Shown here: positions 48,261-60,345 of the stretch, piece after piece
Position numbering within the stretch: the stretch's first letter is position 1
Layout of the letters: each line of letters starts with the position of its first letter
Assembly (NCBI GenBank): GCA_949752795.1
Contig: OX457068.1
Location: 54,588,516-54,652,515, forward strand
Origin: Hyperoodon ampullatus
Taxonomy: Eukaryota > Chordata > Mammalia > Artiodactyla > Ziphiidae
Length of the DNA stretch: 64,000 bases
Reading direction: 5' to 3'
The notes under the pieces: generated by a model
Seen by the model: the letters and a program-made list of their open reading frames with translations, nothing else
Databases searched by the model: none
What the model was told of the DNA's origin: nothing
Program-made: the position numbers and the translations under genes

Positions 48261-49676
48261 AAGAGTAAGTCACAGAGATCACCTTCCTCCCCACAGATAC
48301 ATCAGAAATACATCTACACGTGGAACAACTCCTACAGAACACCCACTGAATGCTGGCAGAAAACCTCAGACCTCCCAAAAGGCAAGAAACTCCCCAAGTA
48401 CCTGGGTAGGGCAAAAGAAAAAAAAAGAATAAGCAGAGACAAAAGAATAGGGATGGGACCTGCACGAGTGGGAGGGAGCTGTGAAGTAGGAAATGTTTCC
48501 ACACACTGGGAAGCCCCTTTGTTGGTGGAGACTGTGGGTGGTGGAGGGAGGAAGATTTGGAGCCGAAGAGGAGAGCACAGCAACAGGTGTGTGGAGGGCA
48601 AAGCGGAGAGATTCCCTCACAGAGGATTGGTGCCGACCAGCACTCACCAGCCCAAGAGGCTTGTCTGTTTACTTGCCGGGGCAGGTGGGGAATGGGAGCT
48701 GAGGCTCTGGCTTCCATAAGATTGCAGGGAGAGGACTGGTGACGTGAACACAGCCTGAACGAGTTAGTGCAACACAGCTAGCTGGGAGGGAGTCCGGGGC
48801 AAAATCTGGACCTACCAAAGAGGCAAAAGACATTTTCTTCCCTATTTGATTCCTGGTGCACGAGGAGAGAGGCTTAAGAGCACTGCTTAAAGGACCTCCA
48901 GAGATGGGCACAAGCTGCGGCTAACAGCATGGACCACAGAGACAGGCATCAGACGCTAAGGCTGCTGCTGCAGCCACAAAGAAGTCTGTGTATGAGCACA
49001 GGTCATGATCCACACGTCCCCTCCTGGGAATCTGTGCAGCCGGCCACTGCCAGGGCCCCAGGATCAAGGAAATACTTCCCCGGGAGAACGCACGGCACAC
49101 CTCAGGCTGGGGCAACGTCACGCCAGCCTTTGCCGCCACAGGCTCACCCCGCACTCTGTGCACCTCCCTCCCCCCTGGGCTGAGTGAGCCAGAGCCCCAG
49201 AATCAGCTGCTCCTTTAACCCTGTCCTGTCTGAGCAAATAACAGATGCCCTCCAGCGACCTACAAGCAGAGGCGGGGCCAAATCCAAAGCTGAACCCTGG
49301 GAGCTGTGAGAACAAAGAAGAGAAAGGGAAATCTACCAGCAGACTCAGGAGCACTGGATTAAATCTCCACAATCAGCTTGATTTACCCTGCTTCGGTGGA
49401 ATACCTGAATAGACAATGAATCATCCCAAGTTGAGGAGGTGGAATTTGAGAGCAAGATTTATTATTTTTTCCCCTTTTCCTCTTTTTGTGAGTGCATATG
49501 TGCATGCTTCTGTATCAGATTTTGTGTGAATAGCTTTGCTTTCACCCTGTGTCCTAGGGTGCTGTCTATCCGTTTTTTTGTTGCTGTGTTTTCTTGTTTT
49601 CTTTTTACTTAAAATTTTTTTTATTAATAATTACTTTTTTATTTTAATAAATTTATTTTCTCTTTATTTTATTTTA

Positions 49677-49706
49677 TCTTCTTTCTTTCTTTCTTTCTTT
49701 CTTTCC
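49677..49706. repeat. (CTTT)n repeat in the T-rich 5'UTR tract of L1 B
   Basis: Seven ctttc units inside a ~300-bp pyrimidine-rich section. Confidence 0.9.
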
Positions 49707-49861
49707 TATTTTCTTTCTACTTTTTCTCCCTTTTATTCTGAGCCATGTGGATGAAAGGCTCTTGGTGCTGTAGCCAGGAGGCAGTGCTACACCTCTGAGG
49801 TGAGAGAGCCAACTTCAGGACACTGGTCCACAAGAGACCTCTCAGCTCTATGTAATGTCAA

Positions 49862-50038
49862 ATGGCGAAAATCTCCCAGAGATATCCATCTCAACACCAA
49901 CACCCAGCTTCACTCAATGACCAGCAAGCTATAGTGCTGGGCACCCTATGCCAAACAACTAGCAAGATAGGAACACAACACCACCCATTAGCAGAGAGGC
50001 TGCCTAAAATCATAATAAGTGCACAGAAAACACAATAA
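49862..50038 (+). CDS. Small sense-strand ORF upstream of ORF1 in L1 B (shortened)
   Basis: 58 codons from ATG at 49862, beginning MAKISQRYPSQHQ, with SLNDQQA and LPKI, and a TAA at 50036. L1 A has the same frame open for 93 codons (5956-6237, minus) with clear similarity. It ends about 200 bp before ORF1. Function unknown; possibly a relic of an upstream ORF in this L1 lineage, or chance. Confidence 0.33.
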   Translation: MAKISQRYPSQHQHPASLNDQQAIVLGTLCQTTSKIGTQHHPLAERLPKIIISAQKTQ

Positions 50039-50242
50039 ACAGACCACCAGACGTGGACCTGCCCAACAGAAAGACAAGATCCAGCCTCATCCTTCACAAC
50101 ATAGGAACTAGTCCCCTCCACCAGGAAGCCTACAAACCCCACTGAACCAACTTTAGCCACTGGGGACAGATAGCAAAAACAATGGGAACTACGAACCAGC
50201 AGCCTGCAAAAAGGAGACCACAAACACAGTAAGAAAAGCAAA

Positions 50243-51134
50243 ATGAGAAGACAGAAAAACACAGAGCAGATGAAAGAGCAAGCTAAAAACCCAGCAGACC
50301 TAACAAATGAAGAGGAAATAGGCAGTCTACCTGAAAAAGAATTCAGAATAATGATACTAAAGATGATCCAAAATCTTGGAAATAGAATAGGGAAAATCCA
50401 AGAAACATTTAACAAGGACCTAGAAGAACTAAAGAGGAAACAAGCAATGATGAACAACACAATAAATGAAATTAAAAATACTATACAAGGGATCAATAGC
50501 AGAATAACTGAGGCAGAAGAACGGATAAGTGACCTAGAAGATAAAATAGTGGAAATAACTACTGCAGAGCAGAATAAAAAAAAAAGAAAGAAAAGAACTG
50601 AGGACAGTCTCAGAGACCTCTGGGACAACATTAAATGCACCCACATTCGAATTATAGGGGTCCCAAAAGAAGAAGAGAAAAAGAAAGGGACTGAGAAAAT
50701 ATTTGAAGAGATTATACTTGAAAACTTCCCTAATATGGGAAAGGAAATAGTTAATCAAGTCCAAGAGACACAGAGAGTCCCATACAGGATAAATCCAAGG
50801 AGAAACATGCCAAGACATATATTAATCAAACTATCAAAAATTAAAAACAAAGAAAACATATAAAAATCAACAAGGGAAAAACAACAAATAACACACAAGG
50901 GACTCCCCATAAAGTTAACAGCTGATCTTTCAGCAGAAACTCTTCAAGTCAGAAGGGGCTGCAGGACATATTTAAAGTGATGAAGGAGAAAAACCTACAA
51001 CCAAGATTACTCTAACCAGCAAGGATCTCCTTCAGATTTGATGGAGAATTTAAAAGCTTTACAAACAAGCAAAAGCTAAGAGAGTTCAGCACCACAAAAC
51101 AAGCTTTATAACAAATGCTAAAGGAACTTCACAA
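50243..51134 (+). pseudogene. L1 B ORF1 (RNA-binding coiled-coil protein), broken
   Basis: A 206-codon open frame (50243-50863) covers the N-terminus (MRRQKNTEQMKEQ), a coiled coil rich in heptads (INSRITEAEERISDLEDKI, residues ~85-105) and part of the RNA-recognition domain (IRIIGVPKEEE). A stop at 50861 then ends it. The rest (ADLSAETLQVRRG-like text at 50920-50960) continues with frame changes to ~51134, where the usual end is lost (KELH in place of the ELL-stop seen in A). The preserved length is close to the usual ~300 codons. Confidence 0.85.
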
Positions 51135-51193
51135 GGCAAGAAACAGAAGACAAGGAAAGGACCTACAATAACAAACCCAAAACAATTAAGAAA

Positions 51194-54100
51194 ATGGGAA
51201 TAGGAACATACATATCGATAATTACCTTAAATGTAAATGGATTAAATGCTCCAACCAAAAGACATAGACTGGCTGAATGGATACAAAAACAAGACCCATA
51301 TATATGCTGTCTAAAAGAGACGCACTTCAGACATAGGGACACATACAGACTGAAAGTGAAGAGATGGAAAAAGATATTCCATGCAAATGGAAACCAAAAG
51401 AAAGCTGGAGTAGCAATTCTCATATTGGAGAAAATAGACTTTAAAATAAAGATAATTAGAAGAGACAAAGAAGGACACTACATAATGATCAAGGGATTGA
51501 TCCAAGAAGAAGATATAACAATTGTAAATATTTATGCACCCAACTTAGGAGCACCTCAATACAAAAGGCAAATAGTAACAGCAATAAAAGGGGAAATTGA
51601 CAGTAATACATTCAAAGTAAGAGAGTTTAAAACCGCACTTTCACCAATGAACAGATCAACCAAAATGAAAATAAATAAGGAAAAACAAGCTTTAAATGAT
51701 ACATTAAACAAGATGGACTTAATTGATATTTATAGGGCATTCTAACCAAAAAACAACAGAATACACACTTTTCTCAAGTGCTCATGGAACATTCTCCAGG
51801 CTAGATCATATCTTGGGTCACAAATCATGCCTTGGTAAATTTAAGAAAATTGGAATTGTATCAGGTATCTTTCCTGACCACAATGCTATGAGACAAGATA
51901 TCAATTACAGGAAAGTATCTGTAAAAAATGCAAACACATGGAGGCTAAACAGTACACTACTTAATAACAAAGTGATCACTGAGGAAATCAAAGAGAAAAT
52001 TAAAAAATACCTAGAAAGAAATGACAATGGAGACACGAAGACCCATAACCTATGGGATGCAGCAAAAGCAGTTCTAAGAGGGAAGTTTAGAAACAGGAAA
52101 CATCTCAAATACACAACATAATCTTGCACTTAAAGCAATTAGAGAAAGAAGAATAAAAAATCCCCAAAGTTAGCAGAAGGAAAAAAATCATAAAGATCAG
52201 GTAAGAAATAAATGAAAAAGAAATGAAGGAAACAACAGCAAAGATCAATGATACTAAAAGCTGGTTCTTTGAGAAGATAAACAAAATTGATAAACCATTA
52301 GCCAGACTCATCAAGAAAATAAGGGGAAGGCTCAAATCAATAGAATTAGAAATGAAAAAGAAAAAGTAACAACTGACACTGAAGAAATACAAAAGATCAT
52401 GAGAGATTACTACAAGCAACTCTATGGCAATAAAATGGAAAACCTGGAAGAAATGGGCAAATTCTTAGAAATGCACAACCTGCCAAGACTGAATCAGGAA
52501 GAAATAGAAAATATGAACAGACCAATCACAAGCACTGAAATTGAAACTGTGATTAAAAATCTTCCAACAAACAAAAGCCTGGACCAGTTGGCTTCACAGG
52601 CGAATTCTGTCAAACTTTTAGAGTAGAGCTAACACCTATCCTTCTTAAACTCTTCCAAAATATAGAAGAGGAAGGAACACTCCCAAACTCAATCTACGAG
52701 GCCACCATCACTCTGATACCAAAACCAGGCAAGGATGTCACAAAGAAAGAAACCTACAGGCCAATATCACTGATGAACATAGATGCAAAAATCCTCAACA
52801 AAATACTAGCAAACAGATTCCAACAGCATATTAAAAGTATGATCTACTGGGGTTTATTCCAGGAATGCAAGGATTCTTCAATATATGCAAATCAATCAAC
52901 ATGATACACCATATTAACAAATTGAAGGAGAAAAACCATATGATCATCTCAATAGGTGCAGAGAAAGCTTTCGACAAAATTCATCACCCATTTATGATAA
53001 AAACCCTGCAGAAAGTAGGCATAGTGGGAACTTTCCTCAACATAATAAAGGCCATATATGACAAACCCACAGCCAATATTGTCCTCAATGGTGAAAAACT
53101 GAAACCATTTCCTCTAAGGTCAGGAACAAGACAAGGTTGCCAACTCTCACCACTCTTATTGAACATAGTTTTGGAAGTTTTAGCCACAGCAATCAGAGAA
53201 GAAAAAGAAATAAAAGGAATCCAAATCAGAAAAGAAGAAGTAAAGCTGTCACTGTTTGCAGATGACATGATACTATACATAGAGAATCCTAAAGATGCTA
53301 CCAGAAAACTACTAGAGCTAATCAATGAATTTGGTAAAGTAGAAAGATACAAAATTAATGCACAGAAATCTCTGGCATTCTTATCCACTAATGATGAAAT
53401 ATCTGAAAGTGAAATTAAGAAAAACCCCCCATTTACCACTGCAACAAAAATAAAATATCTAGGAATAAACCTACCTAAGGAGACAAAAGACCTGTATGCA
53501 GACAATTATAAAACACTGATGAAAGAAATTAAAGATTATACAAATAGGTGGAGAGATATACCATGTTCTTGGATTGGAAGAATCAGCATTGTGAAAATGA
53601 CTGTACTACCCAAAGCAATCTACAGATTCAATGCAATCCATATCAAACTACCACTGGCATTTTCACAGAACTAGAACAAAAAAATTCACAATTTATATGG
53701 AAACACAAAATACCCCTAATAGAGAAAGCAATCTTGAGAACGAAAAATGGAGCTGGAGGAATCAGACTCCCTGACTTCAGACTATACTACAAAGCTACCG
53801 TAATCAAGACAGTATGGTACTGGCATGAAAACAGAAATATAGATCAATGGAACAAGATAGAAAGCCCAGAGCTAAACCCACGCACCTATGATCAACTAAT
53901 CTATGACAAAGTAGACAAGGATAAACAATGGAGAAAAGACAGCTTCTTTAATAAGTGGTGCTGAGGAAACTGGACAGCTACATGTAAAAGTATGAGATTA
54001 GAACACTCCCTAACACCATACATAGAAATAAATTCAAAATGGATTAGAGACCTAAATATAAGACCGGACACTCTCTAACTCTTAGAGGAAAACATAGGAA

Positions 54101-54990
54101 GAACACTTTTTGACATAAATCACAGCAGGATCATTTTTGATCCACCTCCTAGAGTAATGGAAATAAAAACAAAAATAAACAAATGGGACCTATTGAAACT
54201 TCAATGTTTTTGCACAGCAAAGGAAACCATAAAGAAGATGAAAAGACAACCCTCAGAATGGGAGAAAATATTTGCAAATGATTCAACGGACAAAGGATTA
54301 CTCTACAAAATATATAAACGTCTCATGCATCTCAATATTAAAGAAACAAACAACACAATCCAAAAATGGGCAGGAGACCTAAATAGACATTTCTCCAAAG
54401 AAGACATACAGATGACCAAGAAGCACATGAAAAACTGCTCAACATCGCTAATCATTAGAGAAATGCAAATCAAAGCTATGATGAGTTATCACCTCACACC
54501 AGTTAGAATGGTCATCATCAGATTATCTAGAAACAAAAAATGCTGAAGAGGGTGTGGAGAAAAGGGAACCCTCTTGCGCTGTTGATGGGAATGTAAATTG
54601 ATACAGCATCTCTTGAGAAGAGTATGGAGGTTCCTTAAAAAAACTAAAAATAGAATTACCATAAGACCAAGCAATCCCACTACTAGACATATACCCAGAG
54701 AAAACCATAATTCAAAAAGACACATGCACCCTAATGCTCATTGCGGCACTATTTAAAATAGCCAGGTCATGGAAGCAACCTAAATGCCCATTGACAGACA
54801 AATGGATAAAGAAGATGTGGTACATATATACAATGGAATGTTACTCAGCCATAAAAAGGAATGAAATTGAGTATTTTGTTGAGACGTGGATGGATCTAGA
54901 TACTGTCATACAGAGTTAAGTATGTCAGAAAGAGGAAAACAAATATCGTATATTAACACCTATATGTGGAACCTAGAAAAATTGTACACA
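51194..54990 (+). pseudogene. L1 B ORF2 (endonuclease-reverse transcriptase), broken
   Basis: Start MGIGTYISIITLNVNGLN at 51194. The endonuclease section (51194-51745) holds KETHF with its catalytic glutamate and VNIYAPN. Further pieces lie at 51723-52121, 52399-52626, 52865-53674 (reverse transcriptase, with FADD at 53255-53266), 53548-53964, 54157-54546 and 54734-54919. At least six frame breaks. Domain order and total length are as in an intact L1. The end is approximate. Confidence 0.9.
53255..53266 (+). other. Reverse transcriptase FADD catalytic motif codons, L1 B
   Basis: ttt gca gat gac within [14 protein letters not shown]. The metal-binding aspartates are kept although the ORF is broken. 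Confidence 0.92.
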
Positions 54991-55161
54991 TATACCGGTT
55001 TGCAGGGCAGAAATAGAGACACAGATGTAGAGAACAAACATATGGACATCAAAGGGGGAAAAGGATGAGGGGTTGGGGATGGTAGTGTGATGAATTCTGA
55101 ATGACATATATACACTGATGTGTATAAAATTGATGACTAATGAGAACTGCTGTATAAAATA
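54991..55161 (+). other. 3'UTR of L1 B
   Basis: A G-rich purine tract at 55048-55081 (gggggaaaaggatgaggggttgggg) is followed by 'atatacactgatgtgtataaaattgatgactaatgag' and aataaaatt. This matches L1 G. No long A tail. Confidence 0.75.
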
Positions 55162-56439
55162 AAATTATTTTAATGCTATCTTTTGTGAGTATACCTGTAG
55201 AAATACATTTAATCTCTATTAATAAAATCAAGCTCAGATACTCAAAAATATAAGCAAAGGATCAAATTTTCCACATGCTGGAGAAAGGAAATTGGGTTAT
55301 GTGACCTTCCCTTGACAACTCTCCCTACTATTGGTTTTGATTGTTTTGAGTTTTGTTATAGCTAGTTTGGAAAAATTTGGTGTTCCTAAGAGAGTATTTT
55401 GGAAGAATTTCACTCATTTTATTCTTATTTCAGTGTGTCAGACTCAATTTTCAAGAAATATCATATTATCCTCTATAAAATATATCCAAAGAGATAAGGT
55501 GAAAGACTGGACTTTGCACAGATTTGGGGATGATATCATGCAAAGGGGGAGGATGTAATGAATTGCTGTAACTTCTGATCTTTGATGACAGATCAGAACA
55601 CAGATAATCTGTGTCTTTTAGGGTACGGGTAGGTTTTTTGCATCAGTGTATTTGTTGAATAATTGAGATGATTGATAACAGGAAGCAATCATTACATTTA
55701 GGCTTAGTTTAATTGTAGAAGAAATTTTTAAAATGGCACCCAAGTAATTGTTGTTTTAAACAACACTGCTGATGCCTAAAGAAAAAAAAAATAGTAAAAT
55801 TAATAACTAAAGGAGCTACTTGGGTATAAATGAAAACTGACAAGGAGTAAATCAAGCTCTTTACTTTTCAGGTGATTTTGTTTTTATCCCATGAACAGAG
55901 GAAGCTTTATGTATAAAGGAAACCTCTCTATTCAAGTAAGCAGGTCAGGCTCTCTGGGAATTTAATATTTATCCAATGGTTCTAATTAATCAAGAGATTT
56001 CTAGAACTTGTGCATTTCTACTAGAGCCAATTTATAAACTAGAAATAAGTCAATGCATATGTGGTTATCATTAAATTATAGCCACCCTTCCCTTATGTAT
56101 TTTATCCAGCATTTGAGATTTTTAAAATCTTTACCTGAAGTTTTATACCATATTTAGAGTAGACTTAACTCCAAAAGAGTCTTCCATAAAATTATAAGTA
56201 TCCCAAATTTAACAATTATCCATAACCGTAATTTGGTTGAGGCCCATAGAAAAATATTCACACAAAATTTCTACCCATACTGAATTCTAATATGACAAAA
56301 ATCAGTAATGACATTAAACCAACTAGTTTTATGTCTATATCTGTTTTGTTTTCTTAAGAATCATGGTTAATTTGGAATATTTGTTTAGTCCACATTATTT
56401 ATAAAGAAAACCTTTTGGCCTAAAATCATATTCTGCTAA
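55162..56439. other. Unassigned AT-rich sequence
   Basis: No gene or clear repeat. It is not the missing half of L1 H, as would be expected directly after a simple insertion into H. Confidence 0.5.
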
Positions 56440-56510
56440 GAGGCAATATTGAAACTCTGTGTATTATTTCAGCTCTGACACAAAAAGAGTTTGGAAGTAA
56501 CCCTTACCAC

Positions 56511-56515
56511 AAAAA

Positions 56516-56554
<39 letters not shown>
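56511..56554. repeat. (AAAT)n microsatellite
   Basis: About eleven aaat units near the 5' part of L1 J. Confidence 0.95.
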
Positions 56555-57995
56555 CTGCTGAATTAACCAACAAAACAATGACTTTTCTTGAATCCATCAG
56601 AGAATTGAGGTTGCAAGAAGTCTGCCACACCAAAACACAAAGAGACAGGTGAATACAGAGCAATAGTTGGAATCAACTTACCTGAATGCAGAAACCACTG
56701 AAACAAACTAGTAGAAACACCTAAAAGGTAATATTGAGGAACTGTTCAAGGCTGAGTGTATACAAGTTTAAGAGTGAAAAACTCCTGGGAGCTGCAGATA
56801 CAGAAGGGTCCCACACTTTTGTGGATTTTACTTCCAAGTATCTCTCAAGGTTACCATGGTGAAGGATATAAAAATCACCTATTCTTTTAGGGGGAGGTAA
56901 GGGAAGAGAAAAAGTAATCATTTTGAAATAAACCCAATATATTCTCCATAACAAACACATAATTTTTAGTGATTAATACTTTACCAGAGACTTATCTCAC
57001 ATAGGTGGAAAGTCCAATTACCCAACTAGAGCCCCATATAGCCTTCCTGTCTCACCTAAGAAAGGGGAAAAAAAAAAATGTTCTGGAAATTGCATCCAAG
57101 GAACACAGGTTCACTAGAGATTATTCATAAGATTATAGAATTCCTTCAATCCCCATTTCTTATTACCATATTAACATGATTTCAGTAAGAGTGAATTACT
57201 GCTAATATGGCTGTAAGGCTCAGACTCAACAAAAATGGAGTTCTTATGAATATATATATAGACAAGGGAGACAAAACAAGAATTCTAAAGGGATTTAAGA
57301 TCCCTGACACCTACAACTATAGTTAACATTAAACACAGCTTAATTTCTAGCCAGATTAACATAAAAGTTCACACTAAAGATCTATTTTACTTAGTTTCTA
57401 TTATCCAATATATCTTGTCTATCTTCCAACAAAAATATAGAAGGCATGCTATAGGTAGTAAAGAAATACCATCTGAAGGGACAAAGATTAGAAAAAATCT
57501 CAGATATGGCAGAGATGTTGGAATTATCAGACAGATAATTTTAAATGGCTCTGTTTGATTTGTTAAGAGCTCTAATTGGAAAAGTAAATAAACTGGGAAA
57601 AATGGGTACTATAAGAAGAAAGGTGGAAATTCTAAAAAATAATTTAAAAAATAATTCTAAAAATCAAAACCACTACCACAGAAATAAATAATACTGTCGA
57701 TGGGCTTATCAATAGCCTTAGTATGGCTAAGTAAAGAATCAAAGAACTTGAAGAAATGTCAATAGAAACTTCCCAAATTGAAATAAAATTGTTTAAAAAG
57801 AATGAAAAAACATAATAGAACATATAAGAACTGTGACACAATTTCAAAAAGCATAACATAACTTTAATTGGTATATTAAAAAGAGAATAAAGAAGGAACA
57901 AAGCAGAAAAACTAATTGCTGAGAACTTTCTGAAGTTAAGAATAAAAACCTAACCATAGATTCAGGACATGCACAGAACATCAAGCAAAATAAAT

Positions 57996-57998
<3 letters not shown>

Positions 57999-58038
<40 letters not shown>
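57999..58038. repeat. Pure A run of ~40 bp inside L1 J
   Basis: An unbroken A run after 'aataaatagc' in the ORF1 region. Known L1 text at this point has a much shorter A stretch, so this looks like an expansion rather than an element's tail. Confidence 0.9.
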
Positions 58039-58040
<2 letters not shown>

Positions 58041-59854
58041 ACTCCTAGACAGATTATACTTATATAAAACTGTAAACCAAAGACAAAAAGGAAATATTAA
58101 AGGAGGTCAGAGGGAAAAATCTCCTAACCTACAGAGGAAAACAGATAAAGTTTACAGAGGGCTATTCTCAGAAATCATGCAAACAAGAAAGGAGTCAAGT
58201 GAAATATTTAAAATGTTAAAAATGCCAATCTAGAATTCTATATCCAGAAAAGTATCCTTCAAAAGTGAAGAAGAAATAAAGATTTTTTGCAGACAAGCAA
58301 AAGCTGAGGGGATTAATTGCCAGCAGATATGCCCTGTAAGAAGTATTAAAAAGAAGATCTTCAGAGATATGGAAAATTCTGTAGATTAGACACTTGGATT
58401 TACATAAAAAAAGAAAAGCATTGGAAAATGAATAAATGAAGGCAAAATTTAAAAAAAACAAATGATTACTTCTACTCTTAAATGATCTAATAGGAAGAAA
58501 AATGTTGGGTTATTAATTAACACATCCATCACCTCACATATTTATATTTTTGTATGTGTGAGAAAATTTGAGTTCTACTCTCTACCAAAAAAATCCTTGT
58601 TTAAAGTAATAATAGTATTAACATATTTATTACTATAGCATAAAGATAAGTGAAATGAATGACAACAACTTTATATGGGATAAGAATTCTCTATTCTAAA
58701 GTACAAGCACAATCCATGATCAGTATAGTATTATTTGAGAGTACATTTAGATTGGTTACAAATGTATATTTCAAACTCCAGGGAATCCACTAAAAGGTTG
58801 TATAAAATCAGCACAACAGATATGCTAGAGGGGAGAGAAAATGAAAAATATATATAAATTTCTCACTTAAAACCAGAAAAGAGAAAAAAGGAAAAGGAAA
58901 ATAAAAGAACAAGTGCAATGAAGAAAAACAGTTACAAATATGGTAGCTTTAAATCCAACTATATCAATAACCACTTTCATTGTGAGTGGTCTAAATCCAC
59001 CAATTTAAAAAAATGGAAACTATCAGAGTGGACTAAAAAAACAAGACTCAACTACATATTGTCTATAAGAGACTCACTTTAAATATAAAGACACAGATTA
59101 CTATCTAAGAAAAAGAAAGCTAGAATGGTACAGAAAAGAAGTCAGACAGACAAAGCACACTTCAGAACAAGGGGAACTATCAGGGATAAGGATGGGCATT
59201 ACAAATTGATAAAGGAGTCAGGTGCCTAGGGAGATATTACAATCCATAATGTGTATGCATGTAACAAAATAGCTTCAAAATACTTGAGGTAAAAAGAAAA
59301 ATAAATAAACCCACCACTTTAGCTGGATATATCTATACTTCTGTTCCAGTAATTGATAAATCAAGTAGGAAGAAAATCAGTAAGGTTATAGTTTATCTAA
59401 AGAGCTTAACTGATGTATTTAATTGACACAGAATACTCCATATGACAACAGTGAAACATTCTTTTTAAACTCACAAAGAACATTCACCAATGGAGAGCAC
59501 CTACTGTTCTGTAAAACACACTTTAATCTTAAAAAGAATAGGTTATACAAAGTATGTTCTCATACCATGATGGAAATAGAATTCAATAACAGAAAGATAC
59601 CTGGGAAGTCTCCAAATATTTGAAGATTGACCAACACTCTTCTAAACAACACACATGGATAAAGGAGTCTTTAGAAAAATTAGAAGATGTTTTTAACTAA
59701 ATTAAATGAAGATACAACTTACTAAAATTTATGGAATTCAGAGAGAGTAATGCTTAGAGGGAAATTTACAACAATAAATGCACATATCAGAAAAGAAGAA
59801 ATACTTCAATTCACTAATCTTTTTTATTTTATTTATTTATTTTTAAAAATAAAG

Positions 59855-60116
59855 TTATTTATTAATTATTATTTTTTGGCTGTGCTGGATCTTCGTTGTG
59901 GTACCCGGGTTTCTCATTACAGTGACTTCTCTTGCTGTGGAGCACGGGTTCTAGGTGCACAGTTTTCCATAGTTGTGGCACACAGGCTCAGTAGTTGTGG
60001 CACATGGGCTTAGTTGCTCTGTGGCATGTGGGATCTTCCCCGACAAGAGTTCGAACCCTTGTCCTCTGCATTGGCAGGCAGATTCTTAACCACTGTGCCA
60101 CTAGGGAAGTCCCTCT
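59855..60116 (-). mobile_element. CHR-1-type SINE, minus strand
   Basis: The reverse complement begins gagggacttccctagtggcacagtgg and has the tRNA-like B box (ttcgaactcttgtc). It continues with 'gccacaactactgagcctgtgtgcc' and ends ccagcacagcc followed by an A/T-rich tail (59820-59855). It separates the end of L1 J from the retrocopy-like piece. Confidence 0.85.
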
Positions 60117-60345
60117 TTTTTTTTTTTTTTTAAGGTTCCTCCATGTATTTTTGTGCTCCTCAAGGTCTTTTTCTTTTTTCTTTTTTTGGAAGTTAAAGTA
60201 TTTATTGATGTGTTTAAACTCTGTACATTCTCCACAGATCAGATTAAGGAGTTTGTAGGTGAAGTTTATCTGTGCATAGTGGGAAGAATCATGGATGGGG
60301 TAAAGGGGACAAAGAAGAAAAAAAAAAGTCACAGGGAAATAGAAA
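60117..60345 (-). pseudogene. Possible 3' fragment of a processed retrocopy
   Basis: On the minus strand, unique sequence (from about 60320) leads to AATAAATACTTTAACTTCC, i.e. a polyadenylation hexamer about 13 bp before an A-rich run (complement of 60170-60187), as in a reverse-transcribed mRNA. The source gene is not recognised, and a 114-codon minus frame across it (59988-60332) also runs through the SINE, so it is not a gene. No flanking duplication was found. Confidence 0.4.

Larger units (their letters stand above)
48241..49861 (+). promoter_or_regulatory. 5'UTR / internal promoter region of L1 B
   Basis: GC-rich from 48440 to 49380, then a T-rich tract (49440-49740) including (CTTT)n, then a short unique part to the small ORF. 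The layout matches L1 A. A YY1-like site lies at 48251-48260. Several antisense frames cover it (48100-48717 and 48669-48911, minus), sharing phrases with the plus-strand frame 7137-7481 of L1 A. Confidence 0.78.
48241..55161 (+). mobile_element. Near full-length L1 retrotransposon (element B)
   Basis: A 6.9-kb L1 with a GC-rich 5'UTR starting near AAGATGGCGG (48251), a T-rich tract, ORF1, ORF2 and a 3'UTR of the same type as L1 G. It sits in old L1 H, so it is younger. All ORFs are damaged. The end near 55161 (gctgtataaaataaaatt) lacks a clear A tail, and I find no target duplication, so the 3' junction may be altered. Confidence 0.9.
56440..59820 (+). mobile_element. Old L1 (element J), 5'UTR, ORF1 and first part of ORF2
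   Basis: 5'UTR-type text at 56570-57130 ('cttttgtggattttacttccaag', 'aacccaatatattctccata', 'ccaactagagccccatatagcc'). ORF1 starts near 57500 ('gatatggcagagatgttggaattatcagac'), with decayed coiled-coil sequence around 57640-57790. The ORF2 start near 58940 reads like ISITTFIVSGLN, and the ORF2 endonuclease-side text runs to ~59810 (LRGKFTTINAHIRKEE). It ends where the minus-strand CHR-1 SINE begins. Same type as L1 F. No useful frame remains. Confidence 0.72.

Noticed and set aside
44656..55161. A single L1 made of H and B
   Set aside because: H and B each have their own 5'UTR and ORF1, so they are two elements, B after H.
48241..55161. L1 B as an active, intact source element
   Set aside because: ORF1 has a stop at 50861 and ORF2 has at least six frame breaks.
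59988..60332. 114-codon minus-strand frame
   Set aside because: Joins the retrocopy-like piece and a CHR-1 SINE, so it is not one gene.
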